From assembly GCA_016936505.1 (NCBI GenBank), contig JAFGXS010000085.1:1-64000 (forward strand): 64,000 bases of DNA. Direction: 5' to 3'. Position numbers and translations under genes: made by a program. Within the stretch, counting starts at the first letter, position 1; each line of letters starts with the position of its first letter. This document shows, piece after piece, positions 25,695 to 34,190 of the stretch. Under the pieces are notes generated by a model. It saw only the letters and a program-made list of their open reading frames with translations. It was not told the origin of the DNA and searched no databases. This DNA comes from Bacteroidales bacterium (GTDB taxonomy: Bacteria; Bacteroidota; Bacteroidia; Bacteroidales; F082).

Positions 25695-27148
25695 CCGTTT
25701 TTCATCTTTTGATCTATCATTTGCCCGTCTGGTCCAATCAAATTGACTTCCAATGGCATTTGGCCTATTGCGTGGGTAGCACAACTTAAACAAGGATCGT
25801 AAGCTCTGATGGCTACTTCCACGGCATTCATCATAGGTTCGCTGATTTGAGCTTGTCCATCCATAAAAGCGTGGGCAGTTTTGTTGACTGCCAGGTTCAT
25901 CGGCTCATTGTTGTTGGTTGTGGAAACAATGAGGTTGGCCATCGTAATTAAATCCTGTTCGTTGATTTTGTAATGGTGGAATAACGTGCCGCGTGGAGCT
26001 TCAATTACACCAACGCCTTCCAGTTGTTTTTCTCCTTTAACAATTAAATCTTCATTCTGTAAATCCGGATCGTTAAGCAAATCACGGATTACTTCTGCAG
26101 AATGGAGGATTTCAATGAGTCGTGCCCAGTGGTAGTGCAAACTCATGTTGTTTGGCTTGCCATGGGTATAACTTTTGTATTCTTCAAATTCTTTTTGAGC
26201 CAAAGGAGTCGGGATAAAATCGCAGGTATTTAAACGTGCCAGTGGTCCTACGCGATACCAGCCTTTTTCTTTGCCTAGATGTTTCAGGTAGGGGAATTTC
26301 ATATAGCTCCAGTTGCGCACTTCTTCTTCAATGTAGTTATAGTATTCGTGGTAATCAACATCGTCTAAAATACGTTTCCCTTCAGCGTCAACAGCGCGTA
26401 AAACACCATGATAAATGTCCAGTGCACCGTCTTTTCTTACCAAACTCAGGTGGTTTGACGGGAAAGCAGCAAAATTATCCAACTGGGTTTTATTGTTAGT
26501 GTGGTAGTTTTTGAAGAACTCAAGAGCAGCCAGGGACCAATCCACCATTTTATCTGCATTGAGCAGTTCGGTTCCCACCAAAAGTGAATCTCTTTCTTCA
26601 ATGCTGAGATTTTTATTGATTCCACCGGGAATAGCTCCTGTTCCATGGATTTTCTTTCCGGCAGTAACTTTAATAACTTCCTGTCCGAATTTTCTCATCA
26701 TCACACCCTGAACAGCCAAATCTTTATGGTGTTGGGCTACGCCGATAATGTTACGTAGAGCCGGATCGCCATCAATTCCGAAAAGGAAGTCAGGGGAACT
26801 GAGGTGGAAGAAGTGTAATACGTGTGATTGGAAAAACTGCCCGTAATGCATGAGTCGGCGCATTTTTTCTCCAACGGCAGTCAGCCCGTCACCGTTGCCT
26901 GCACCAACGATGACATCCAGAGCTTTGGCTGCTGCTATGTGATGGCTTACAGGACAAATTCCGCATAACCTTTGTACAAGTACCGGAGCTTCCCAGTAGG
27001 GTCTTCCCTGTACAAAGCGTTCAAAACCACGGAATTCAACAATATGCAGACGGGTTTCCTTGACTTGTGCCTGGTCATCCATAAGGATGGTTACTTTTCC
27101 GTGCCCTTCGACACGGGTTACGGGTTCTATGGTAATTTTTTTAGACAT
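25691..27148 (-). CDS. hoxH: NAD-linked [NiFe] hydrogenase large subunit HoxH (group 3d)
   Basis: 485 residues. The N-terminal ligand pair is in RLCGICPVSHH (Cys62, Cys65), preceded by PVTRVEGHGKV and VEFRGFERFVQG, typical of HoxH. The C-terminal pair is DPCLSCATH (Cys453, Cys456, cleavage after His459), followed by a 26-residue peptide removed by the protease encoded next door. It holds the Ni-Fe(CN)2CO site where H2 is split or made. The DPCLSCATH form and the partner genes hoxF, hoxU and hoxY place it in group 3d (bidirectional, NAD(H)-dependent, cytosolic). hoxY ends 11 bp upstream. Confidence 0.95.
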   Translation of the reverse strand: MSKKITIEPVTRVEGHGKVTILMDDQAQVKETRLHIVEFRGFERFVQGRPYWEAPVLVQRLCGICPVSHHIAAAKALDVIVGAGNGDGLTAVGEKMRRLMHYGQFFQSHVLHFFHLSSPDFLFGIDGDPALRNIIGVAQHHKDLAVQGVMMRKFGQEVIKVTAGKKIHGTGAIPGGINKNLSIEERDSLLVGTELLNADKMVDWSLAALEFFKNYHTNNKTQLDNFAAFPSNHLSLVRKDGALDIYHGVLRAVDAEGKRILDDVDYHEYYNYIEEEVRNWSYMKFPYLKHLGKEKGWYRVGPLARLNTCDFIPTPLAQKEFEEYKSYTHGKPNNMSLHYHWARLIEILHSAEVIRDLLNDPDLQNEDLIVKGEKQLEGVGVIEAPRGTLFHHYKINEQDLITMANLIVSTTNNNEPMNLAVNKTAHAFMDGQAQISEPMMNAVEVAIRAYDPCLSCATHAIGQMPLEVNLIGPDGQMIDQKMKNG

Positions 27149-27159
27149 TGCTTTTTTGT

Positions 27160-27708
27160 TTAATCAAATTTAATGACTTCGTAGGGTATATTCATGGGTT
27201 GTTCGGAAATAAGGGCGTATAAAGCATCCCAAATCAAGTCAGCACGTGGAGGGCATCCCGGAAGGAAATAGTCAATTTTAACTACTTCATGACAGGGAAC
27301 AACACGGTCAAGAATCTGTGGAAGCTCTTCATTGTTTGGCAAGATACCTTCTTTATTTAATTGAACCGTTGGGCCGTCGAGATAGGCTTCGCGTAAACAT
27401 TCTTCCAAAGGAATTCCGTTGCGCATGGCCGGCAAACCGCCCATGATGGCGCATTCGCCCAGTGAAATCAGTACTTTACAATTTTCTCTGAAATACCTTA
27501 GGTTCTCAACGTTTTCACTATTGCAGCAACCTCCTTCAATAATGCCAATATCAACTGGTTTGGTGAATTTCTTTATGTCATCAATCGGTGATTTGTTGAA
27601 TTCAACCAGTTCTATAAGGTCCAAAATACGTTCGTCAATGTCAAGTACTGACATGTGGCAGCCAAAACATCCGGCTAACGAGGCGGTGGCGATAACTTTT
27701 TTATTCAT
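27160..27708 (-). CDS. hoxY: NAD-linked [NiFe] hydrogenase small subunit HoxY
   Basis: 182 residues from ATG 27708 (an in-frame TTG at 27729 is less likely). Like other HoxY proteins it is short, with no Tat signal and only the proximal [4Fe-4S] site: Cys14 and Cys17 (LAGCFGCHMS), Cys86 (LGECAIMGG) and Cys152 (LPGCPPRAD). DIGIIEGGCCNSENVE is also characteristic. It passes electrons between HoxH and the HoxU iron-sulfur chain. It sits between hoxU and hoxH on the same strand. Confidence 0.95.
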   Translation of the reverse strand: MNKKVIATASLAGCFGCHMSVLDIDERILDLIELVEFNKSPIDDIKKFTKPVDIGIIEGGCCNSENVENLRYFRENCKVLISLGECAIMGGLPAMRNGIPLEECLREAYLDGPTVQLNKEGILPNNEELPQILDRVVPCHEVVKIDYFLPGCPPRADLIWDALYALISEQPMNIPYEVIKFD

Positions 27709-27737
27709 GTTTTTTTCTTTATTAATCAATCTTTTGT

Positions 27738-28421
27738 TTAGCCACCGATGGGCGTTTTGTCATATTTACGAGTACCGATGGGCTGATCAAAGCCTTTCCC
27801 TTTATAAATGATGGAACCCACAGGACAATTTTTCATGGCAATTTGAGCCAGTTTATCTGAAATTTCCATTCCCATATCAGGGTCAAGTACAACTTCCAGT
27901 TTATTTCCCCTGTTTTTGAAAGCAAAATAGTGTCTTCCTTTTTCATCTTTAATGGTTTTGATGCATCTTTTGCAGGAAATACAACGGTTTTGCTCTTTGA
28001 GAATTTTGGGGCTGCTTGAATCCACTGCTTTTTGTGGGAAATCGTATGGGAACCTTGGAACCATCATCTGGTAGCGATAGGCCAAAGCCTGGAGTTCGCA
28101 ATCGCCGCTTTTTTCGCAGGTAGGGCAAAAGTGGTTTCCACAGACGAACAGAAGCTCAATAATGCTCTTCCTGATGTCATTGAGCTCAGGAGTTTCGTTT
28201 TCAATTTCCATGCCATCGGCAGCTGGTGTGGTACAGGATGTCATCATCCTGTTGTTGATTTTTATGGTACAGACCCTGCAATTGGCTTTTGGGTCAGCAC
28301 CTTTGAAATGACAGAGCGTGGGAATGAAAATGCCGTTTTCCCTGGCGATTTCCAGGATGGTTTTTCCTTTTTCGGCAGTGATCTCACGACCGTCAATAAC
28401 TATTTTTATTTGATTTTCCAT
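27738..28421 (-). CDS. hoxU: Hydrogenase diaphorase iron-sulfur subunit HoxU
   Basis: 227 residues, homologous to the N-terminal part of NuoG. A plant-type [2Fe-2S] site is formed by Cys37, 48, 51 and 63. A His/Cys [4Fe-4S] site follows (Cys94/His97/Cys99/Cys102/Cys108 in CGNHFCPTCEKSGDC, where one of the first residues is extra). A third cluster is at CISCKRC (147, 150, 153) with Cys199 (NCPVGSI). It links HoxY to the flavin subunit HoxF. It is 10 bp downstream of hoxF. Length fits HoxU and not full NuoG, so this is not a stray complex I gene. Confidence 0.93.
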   Translation of the reverse strand: MENQIKIVIDGREITAEKGKTILEIARENGIFIPTLCHFKGADPKANCRVCTIKINNRMMTSCTTPAADGMEIENETPELNDIRKSIIELLFVCGNHFCPTCEKSGDCELQALAYRYQMMVPRFPYDFPQKAVDSSSPKILKEQNRCISCKRCIKTIKDEKGRHYFAFKNRGNKLEVVLDPDMGMEISDKLAQIAMKNCPVGSIIYKGKGFDQPIGTRKYDKTPIGG

Positions 28422-28430
28422 GATTATTAT

Positions 28431-30320
28431 CTATTGCAGGTGAAACAAAACAGGTTCTTTATGAACAAATTTCTGGTAGGTTTGAACCGAATTTTCCAGG
28501 TTGAAAACAGTATCATATTCAGTGAGGCTTTGGATATGTTTTTCATAGAGATGTCTGAAATTAAAGATGCTGGACAAAATCGGGTTTCCGGCAGTTTGCC
28601 CAAGCCCGCACCGACTTGCTTTCAATGTTTTTCCCCAGCTCAACAAATCCTCAATATCGCTTTTTACTCCATGTCCATCCAGAATCTTTTGCAGCTTATT
28701 TTTCATGACGTAAGGCATGTTTCTGCATGTGGAGCAACTACCGCAGGATTCTTCAATGAAAAATTCCATGAAATTCATTACCACTTCTCCGAGCAAATCT
28801 CTCTGGTTGTTGAAGATAATGATGGAACCTCCGGTAGGTAAGTCAGAATAGCTCAGCCTTCTGTCGATATATCTTTCTGCGACTTCCATTCCTGAAGGTT
28901 TATACCACTTCATTAACTGGGTACTGTTTAAATGACTTAAATCCTTCAAACTTACCAGCATTCCTGATGGTCCACCTACCTGAATGGCCTGTACATCTTC
29001 TGCACCACACATTTCCATGACTTCAGTTAAAGGTGTTCCCCATTCCACTTCATAAATCCCTGGGAATTTACAATCGCCTGAAATGCTCAACAGCTTGGTT
29101 CCTAACGAATCATTGGTTCCGAAACCGGAATACCATTTGGCTCCGTTTTGCAGGATTTTTACAGCTGTAACTAAAGTTTCCACATTGTTTACAATAGTTG
29201 GGTATCCCAGATATCCTTTTTCAACAGGGAATGGAGGTTTGTCTCGGGGTTCGCCGCGTTTGCCTTCCATTGATTCAATTAAGGCAGATTCTTCACCACA
29301 GATATAAGCTCCGGCTCCCAACTGGATTCGGATGTCAAAATCAAAACCTTCAATTCCGCCAATATTCTTTCCGAGAAAATTTTTCTTGCGCATTTCATTC
29401 AAAATACGTTTCAGGAATTTCAAAAGATAAGTGTATTCATATCTCAGGTATAAAACCCCAATGTCTGATCCGGTTGCGTAGGCGGCAGCAGTCATTCCTT
29501 CAAATACCATTTCAGGATATTCGGTAAGCAGAACCCTGTCTTTGAAAGTCCCCGGTTCTCCTTCATCAGCATTGCAGATAATAACTCTGTGTTCACCCTG
29601 ACTCTGACTCCCGAATCTCCATTTAAGTCCTGTAGGGAAACCAGCACCGCCTCTTCCCCGAAGATTAGAATTTTCGATTTCTTTAATAACTTCAGTGGGA
29701 GTATATTTTTTAATGCCAGATTTAACAAAAGTGTAGGTTTCATAATCTTTTTTCAGAACTATTGATTTTTTCCTGATATTGTTACTAACCATTGACTCAA
29801 CGTCAGGATCAGCATTATTTCCATCGCCATAATTTTCATAAATCAAATCTTTAATTTCTTCACCTGCGCGCATTCCTTTTACCAGTTCCTTCACCCGATA
29901 GGGGGTAAGGTTGGTAAAAACTACATCATTTATAATGGCTGCCGGTTCCTGATCATTCATTCCGATGCAAGATGTTGTATAGAGTCCAAGCAGTCCATCA
30001 GGTGTAACGTTGTTGATTTTAGTTCCACACTCGCGTTCAAAAGCTTCAAGTATGGCTTTTCTGTTTTTCATGTTGGCAGTAATACTGTCCGTGAGGTAGA
30101 TGTTGTATTTTCCTCTGGGTTTAAGGGAAAAGAAATGATAAAATGAAATGGTTTCCTCGATTTCGGCTCTGGACAAATCAAGCTCTTCTGCCAGTACGGA
30201 AATGGTTTCTTTGTCCATATAATTCTGTATCTTGTGTAAGTCAAGCAGAATGTCCATAAGACGGGTACAATCGTTCTTGTGTTGTTGAAGAATGTCGATG
30301 ATTAGACTTTTTTCGATCAT
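28431..30320 (-). CDS. hoxF: Hydrogenase diaphorase flavin subunit HoxF (NuoE-NuoF fusion)
   Basis: 629 residues. The C-terminal NuoF-like part has the FMN site RGRGGAGFPTG (221-231), the NADH-site region GAGAYICGEESALIE (335-349) and the [4Fe-4S] ligands Cys526, 529, 532 (ESCGSCSTC) and Cys571 (SRCGLGQTA). The N-terminal about 150 residues follow the NuoE fold (KIQNYMDKETISVLA, YHFFSLKPRGKY), but of the four [2Fe-2S] cysteines expected in NuoE only one (Cys118) is at an expected place; the partner is Asn122 and the first pair is gone. It oxidises or reduces NAD(H). It is the first gene of the hox operon, with a consensus promoter upstream. Confidence 0.94.
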   Translation of the reverse strand: MIEKSLIIDILQQHKNDCTRLMDILLDLHKIQNYMDKETISVLAEELDLSRAEIEETISFYHFFSLKPRGKYNIYLTDSITANMKNRKAILEAFERECGTKINNVTPDGLLGLYTTSCIGMNDQEPAAIINDVVFTNLTPYRVKELVKGMRAGEEIKDLIYENYGDGNNADPDVESMVSNNIRKKSIVLKKDYETYTFVKSGIKKYTPTEVIKEIENSNLRGRGGAGFPTGLKWRFGSQSQGEHRVIICNADEGEPGTFKDRVLLTEYPEMVFEGMTAAAYATGSDIGVLYLRYEYTYLLKFLKRILNEMRKKNFLGKNIGGIEGFDFDIRIQLGAGAYICGEESALIESMEGKRGEPRDKPPFPVEKGYLGYPTIVNNVETLVTAVKILQNGAKWYSGFGTNDSLGTKLLSISGDCKFPGIYEVEWGTPLTEVMEMCGAEDVQAIQVGGPSGMLVSLKDLSHLNSTQLMKWYKPSGMEVAERYIDRRLSYSDLPTGGSIIIFNNQRDLLGEVVMNFMEFFIEESCGSCSTCRNMPYVMKNKLQKILDGHGVKSDIEDLLSWGKTLKASRCGLGQTAGNPILSSIFNFRHLYEKHIQSLTEYDTVFNLENSVQTYQKFVHKEPVLFHLQ

Positions 30321-30372
30321 GGCTTGTTCATTAAAAAAATTAATATAATTTTGCCTGTTAAAAATTTCACAG

Positions 30373-30380
30373 CAAAGATA
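30373..30380 (-). promoter_or_regulatory. -7 box (TATCTTTG) of the hox operon
   Basis: On the minus strand TATCTTTGC lies 52 nt before the hoxF ATG, within the 118-bp region that divides hoxF from the divergent hypF. About 19 nt further up is a GTTT that may act as the -33 element. It would drive hoxF-U-Y-H-W-hypA-hypB as one transcript. Confidence 0.55.
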
Positions 30381-30438
30381 ATTGTTTTTGTGAATTAATA
30401 AACAGATAAAGAGTTTAGAATTATTATAAATTTTGAAA

Positions 30439-32706
30439 ATGGTAATTAAGGCTTTTCATATACATATTAAGGGATTGGTTCAGGGAGTAGGGTTCAGGCC
30501 ATTTATTTATCGTTTGGCACACCAATACAATATATTCGGAACTGTCGAAAACAATAATAAAGGGGTATATGTTTGGGCTGAAGGCAATGAGTCGAAAATA
30601 CGTGAGTTTGTTGATTCTATTCAGCTTGAATCTCCTGAGGCAGCTTCTATTTCTTCTGTTGAAATTACAGAACAGAATATGAGAGGCTATACAGATTTTC
30701 AGATTGTATCCAGTCAGTCTTTGTCCGATGACGTGACTGAAATTAGTCCTGATATTGCTGTTTGTGCCGATTGTTTGGAGGATATGAAAAATCAGCCCAA
30801 TAGGTACAACTATCCTTTGACAAATTGTACCAATTGTGGCCCCAGGTTTACCATAATCCGAGAGCTTCCATATGACAGGCCTAATACTACAATGGCACCG
30901 TTTGAGTTGTGTCCTGATTGTGCGAAAGAATACACCCACGTATTGGATAGGAGGTTTCATGCGCAACCTGTTGCGTGTAACAGTTGTGGCCCACATTATT
31001 CTTTGCAATACAAGGATAAACTTTACGATGAAGTTGAATCAGTTATATGTTTGACAGCGGATTTATTAGACAGCGGGAATATAATTGCGATTAAAGGTAT
31101 GGGAGGTTTTCATCTGGCTTGTGATGCATTTTCCGAACCGGCTGTTTCCAGACTTCGTGAGGGTAAATCCCGTGAAGGAAAACCCTTTGCTGTGATGTTT
31201 CGTGATGATCGTATATTGAAAAATTATATGGTTCTCGACCAAATGGAGGAAAAATTGTTAAAAAGCTGGCGAAGGCCTGTTGTTCTTCTAAAATCGAAAA
31301 AAGAATTGGCTCCATCGGTAAGTATGGGATTGGATACTGTGGGGGTAATGTTGCCTTATATGCCGTTTCATTATTTGCTTTTTGAAGTGTTAAGAACAAA
31401 TTGTATTGTCCTAACTAGCGGAAATATCGCTGATGAACCAGTGTTGATTGATAATGATGAGGTTCTAAAGAATTTGTCTGCAGTGGCTGATGCTTATGTA
31501 ACCTACAATCGGGATATCCATAATCGGGCAGATGATTCGGTTTGTTTTGTGGTAAATGAAACAGAGCGATTAATCAGACGCTCGCGTTCGTATGCTCCGG
31601 CACCTGTTCAAATGCAATTTGATACAGAAGGAATATTTGCTGCCGGAGCCGAACTGGTCAATTGTTTTGCAATTGGCAAAGGAGAACAGGTGATTTTGAG
31701 CCAGCATATTGGAGATTTAAAAAATCTTGAAACACTGGAATTTTATGAAGAATCTTTTGAACGTTTTCAACGGCTATTCCGGTTTAAACCAAAAGTTGTA
31801 TCCTGTGATTTGCATCCTGATTATTTATCTACACGGTTTGCAGAAAATTTAGGTTTGCCATTGATTCGTGTTCAGCATCACCATGCGCATATTGCCTCTT
31901 GCATGGCTGAAAATAACCTGGATGAGAAAGTGATTGGAATTAGTTTTGACGGAACAGGATTAGGAACTGACGGCAAAATATGGGGAGGTGATTTTCTGGT
32001 AGCTGATTTGAGTAATTTTGAAAGAGTAGCTCATTTTGAATATATTCCTATGCCGGGTGGTGATTTGGTTACCAAAGAACCTTTCAGAATGGCCATGGCC
32101 TGTTTGCATCATTATTTTGGTGCTGATTTTATGAAAGATCAAAGAGAAAAACTGTTTTCTAATATTGGTCAGGAACAGTTTGATGCAGTTATAATGATGT
32201 TGAATCAAAAAATTAATTGCCCTGAAACTGACAGTGCCGGTCGTTTGTTTGATGCCGTTGCAGCACTTACAAGAATTTGTCAGTTTTCAACCTATCATGC
32301 TGAAGCGCCTATGAGATTGGAATCTGTGGCGAAAAATGATATTTCTGGAAACTATGATTTTGTGTTTGATGGTGAAACCGTTTCTTTTAAACCAATGTTT
32401 AGTCAGATTATTGAGGACATGAACCAGGAAATTCCTGTTGGTGTGATTTCAGCTAAATTTCATCAAACAGTTCTGAACGTTATGTTAAAAGTAGCAGAAC
32501 AGTTGTTAAAGAAATTTTCAATCAAAAAGGTTGTACTTTCGGGTGGAAGTTTTCAAAACAGGATATTATTGGGAGGAGCTGAGAAAATGCTTGCAGAATC
32601 AGGTTTTGAAGTGTATTCGCACAAGAAAGTACCTTCCAATGACGGAGGCATTGCTTTAGGGCAATTGGCCGTAGCTGCAAAAAGAGTGAGTTTGAACAAA
32701 AATTAA
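30439..32706 (+). CDS. hypF: Carbamoyltransferase HypF
   Basis: About 755 residues from ATG 30439 (a TTG two codons upstream is possible). Order: acylphosphatase domain (IHIKGLVQGVGFRPFIYRLA), two zinc fingers (CADC...CTNCGPRFTI and CPDC...CNSCGPHY, about 107-190), a YrdC-like domain (KGMGGFHLACDAF, SREGKPFAVMFRD, LTSGNIADEP), then a Kae1/TobZ-like domain with the metal site QHHHAHIASC and FDGTGLGTDG. It turns carbamoyl phosphate and ATP into the carbamoyl group for HypE, the source of the cyanide ligands. It leads hypF-hypC-hypD, divergent from hox. Confidence 0.96.
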   Translation: MVIKAFHIHIKGLVQGVGFRPFIYRLAHQYNIFGTVENNNKGVYVWAEGNESKIREFVDSIQLESPEAASISSVEITEQNMRGYTDFQIVSSQSLSDDVTEISPDIAVCADCLEDMKNQPNRYNYPLTNCTNCGPRFTIIRELPYDRPNTTMAPFELCPDCAKEYTHVLDRRFHAQPVACNSCGPHYSLQYKDKLYDEVESVICLTADLLDSGNIIAIKGMGGFHLACDAFSEPAVSRLREGKSREGKPFAVMFRDDRILKNYMVLDQMEEKLLKSWRRPVVLLKSKKELAPSVSMGLDTVGVMLPYMPFHYLLFEVLRTNCIVLTSGNIADEPVLIDNDEVLKNLSAVADAYVTYNRDIHNRADDSVCFVVNETERLIRRSRSYAPAPVQMQFDTEGIFAAGAELVNCFAIGKGEQVILSQHIGDLKNLETLEFYEESFERFQRLFRFKPKVVSCDLHPDYLSTRFAENLGLPLIRVQHHHAHIASCMAENNLDEKVIGISFDGTGLGTDGKIWGGDFLVADLSNFERVAHFEYIPMPGGDLVTKEPFRMAMACLHHYFGADFMKDQREKLFSNIGQEQFDAVIMMLNQKINCPETDSAGRLFDAVAALTRICQFSTYHAEAPMRLESVAKNDISGNYDFVFDGETVSFKPMFSQIIEDMNQEIPVGVISAKFHQTVLNVMLKVAEQLLKKFSIKKVVLSGGSFQNRILLGGAEKMLAESGFEVYSHKKVPSNDGGIALGQLAVAAKRVSLNKN

Positions 32707-32713
32707 ATGAAAA

Positions 32714-32959
32714 ATGTGTTTGAGTATTCCTGCTAAAATTGAAAAAATTGATGGAGAAACTGCATTGTGTTCCGTAGGAGGTTCTACTTTGCAGGCTCAT
32801 CTGGAGTTGATTAGTGATGAACAGTTGAAGCCCGGGGACTATGTTTTGGTCCATACAGGTTTTGCAATTCAAAAATTGGATGAACAGGAAGCCTTGCTAA
32901 CTTTGCAAACTTTCAAAGAGTATTATGAATTGACGGAAAATCCGGAGATTGAGATTTAA
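32714..32959 (+). CDS. hypC: Hydrogenase assembly chaperone HypC
   Basis: 81 residues starting MCLSIPAKI, with the essential Cys2 that binds the Fe(CN)2CO unit and HypD, and the OB-fold strand PGDYVLVHTGFAIQKLDEQEA. The spacing to hypF (7 bp) and hypD (11 bp) shows one operon. It carries the iron unit to the HoxH precursor. Confidence 0.95.
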   Translation: MCLSIPAKIEKIDGETALCSVGGSTLQAHLELISDEQLKPGDYVLVHTGFAIQKLDEQEALLTLQTFKEYYELTENPEIEI

Positions 32960-32970
32960 ATGGAGAGAAG

Positions 32971-34053
32971 ATGAAGTACATAGATGAATACCGGGACGGT
33001 GATGTTGTAAAGCAGCTAAAGGATGAAATAGTTAGGATTTCAACTAAACCCGTTCAGTTTATGGAAGTGTGTGGCGGGCATACCATGTCGATACAAAAGT
33101 TTGGTATTCCAAGCCTTTTGCCTGAAAATGTTCAATTGATTTCCGGTCCCGGATGTCCGGTTTGTGTTACCAGCAGAAGTTATATCGACAAGGCTATTGC
33201 GATAAGTCGCCGTGATGATGTGATAATTACCACTTATGGTGATTTAATTCGTGTTCCGGGTTCTACCTCGACTTTGGAAAAAGAAAGAGCAAAAGGTGCC
33301 AATATTCAGGTGGTTTATTCCATTATGGATGCTTTAATGATAGCCCAAAAGAACAGGAGAAAAAAGGTTGTTTTTCTGGGAATTGGTTTTGAAACCACAA
33401 CCCCAGCTTCTGCTGCCGGAATTTTAAAAGCCAAAGTAGCCGGATTGTTTAATTTTTCTGTGTTTAGTGCGCATAAAGTGATGCCACCGGCTATGGCAGC
33501 ATTGATTGATGAAGGAGTTCCAATTGATGGTTATATTGGTCCGGGTCATGTCAGTACAATAACAGGCCAAAGTATTTATGAAGATATTCCCAAAAAATAT
33601 GGGATGGGAGTAGTCATCAGTGGTTTTGAGCCGGTGGATTTAATGCAATCCATTTTGATGCTGGTAAAACAAATTGAGGACAATGAACCAAAAGTGGAAA
33701 TTCAATACACACGTGTGGTTAAACCTGAAGGAAATATCAAAGCGCAACAAATGATGGAAGAGGTTTTTGAGCCACGGGATGATTGGTGGAGAGGATTGGG
33801 AATATTGAAGGATAGTGGTCTAAAAATTAGAGATGAATATGCTGAACATGACACTGAAAGGATTTTTTCGGATGTTGAAGTTGAACCACTTATTGAACCA
33901 AAAGGCTGTATCTGTGGTGAAATTTTGAAAGGACTCAAAAAACCAAAAGATTGTAAATTGTTCGGTAAAGTTTGTAATCCGCTGAATCCTGTTGGTTCGT
34001 GTATGGTTTCAAGCGAAGGGTCTTGCCAAGCCTATTATCTATACAATAGATAA
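32971..34053 (+). CDS. hypD: Fe(CN)2CO assembly scaffold HypD
   Basis: 360 residues. Conserved sites: FMEVCGGHTMSI (Cys that holds iron), SGPGCPVCVTS, FETTTPASA, SAHKVMPPAM, GYIGPGHVS and the C-terminal [4Fe-4S] ligands in KGCICGEIL, CKLFGKVCNP and NPVGSCMVSSEG-C. With HypC and HypE it builds the cyanide and CO ligands on iron. It is the last gene of the hypFCD operon and is followed by an intrinsic terminator. Confidence 0.96.
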   Translation: MKYIDEYRDGDVVKQLKDEIVRISTKPVQFMEVCGGHTMSIQKFGIPSLLPENVQLISGPGCPVCVTSRSYIDKAIAISRRDDVIITTYGDLIRVPGSTSTLEKERAKGANIQVVYSIMDALMIAQKNRRKKVVFLGIGFETTTPASAAGILKAKVAGLFNFSVFSAHKVMPPAMAALIDEGVPIDGYIGPGHVSTITGQSIYEDIPKKYGMGVVISGFEPVDLMQSILMLVKQIEDNEPKVEIQYTRVVKPEGNIKAQQMMEEVFEPRDDWWRGLGILKDSGLKIRDEYAEHDTERIFSDVEVEPLIEPKGCICGEILKGLKKPKDCKLFGKVCNPLNPVGSCMVSSEGSCQAYYLYNR

Positions 34054-34076
34054 CTATATTCTGAAATAAAAGATGT

Positions 34077-34111
34077 AAAGCTGTTCAGTTGATTCGGAAC
34101 AGCTTTTTTTT
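34077..34111 (+). terminator. Intrinsic terminator after hypD
   Basis: A 10-bp perfect stem (AAAGCTGTTC / GAACAGCTTT) with a 10-nt loop, followed by a run of eight T counting the stem end. It starts 24 nt after the hypD stop and separates hypFCD from the sensor kinase gene. Confidence 0.85.
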
Positions 34112-34150
34112 GTGATGGATTTGAATACTGAATCTTTAGAAATAAAGTCT

Positions 34151-34158
34151 TATCTTTG
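34151..34158 (+). promoter_or_regulatory. -7 box (TATCTTTG) of the GAF/PAS kinase gene
   Basis: TATCTTTGA, an exact consensus, ends 32 nt before the ATG at 34191. With the terminator just upstream, it makes this gene its own transcription unit. Confidence 0.55.
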
Positions 34159-34190
34159 AAATAAGGAGAAAGTCCTTTTAACCCATATTT

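Noticed and set aside
28032..28841. A 269-codon open frame on the plus strand across hoxU and hoxF
   Set aside because: It runs antisense through well-recognised HoxU and HoxF sequence and its translation shows no family pattern; the minus-strand reading is clearly the real one.
30424..31008. A 194-codon minus-strand frame across the hypF start
   Set aside because: It is antisense to the acylphosphatase and zinc-finger part of HypF; the composition is rich in Arg and Ile with no motif.
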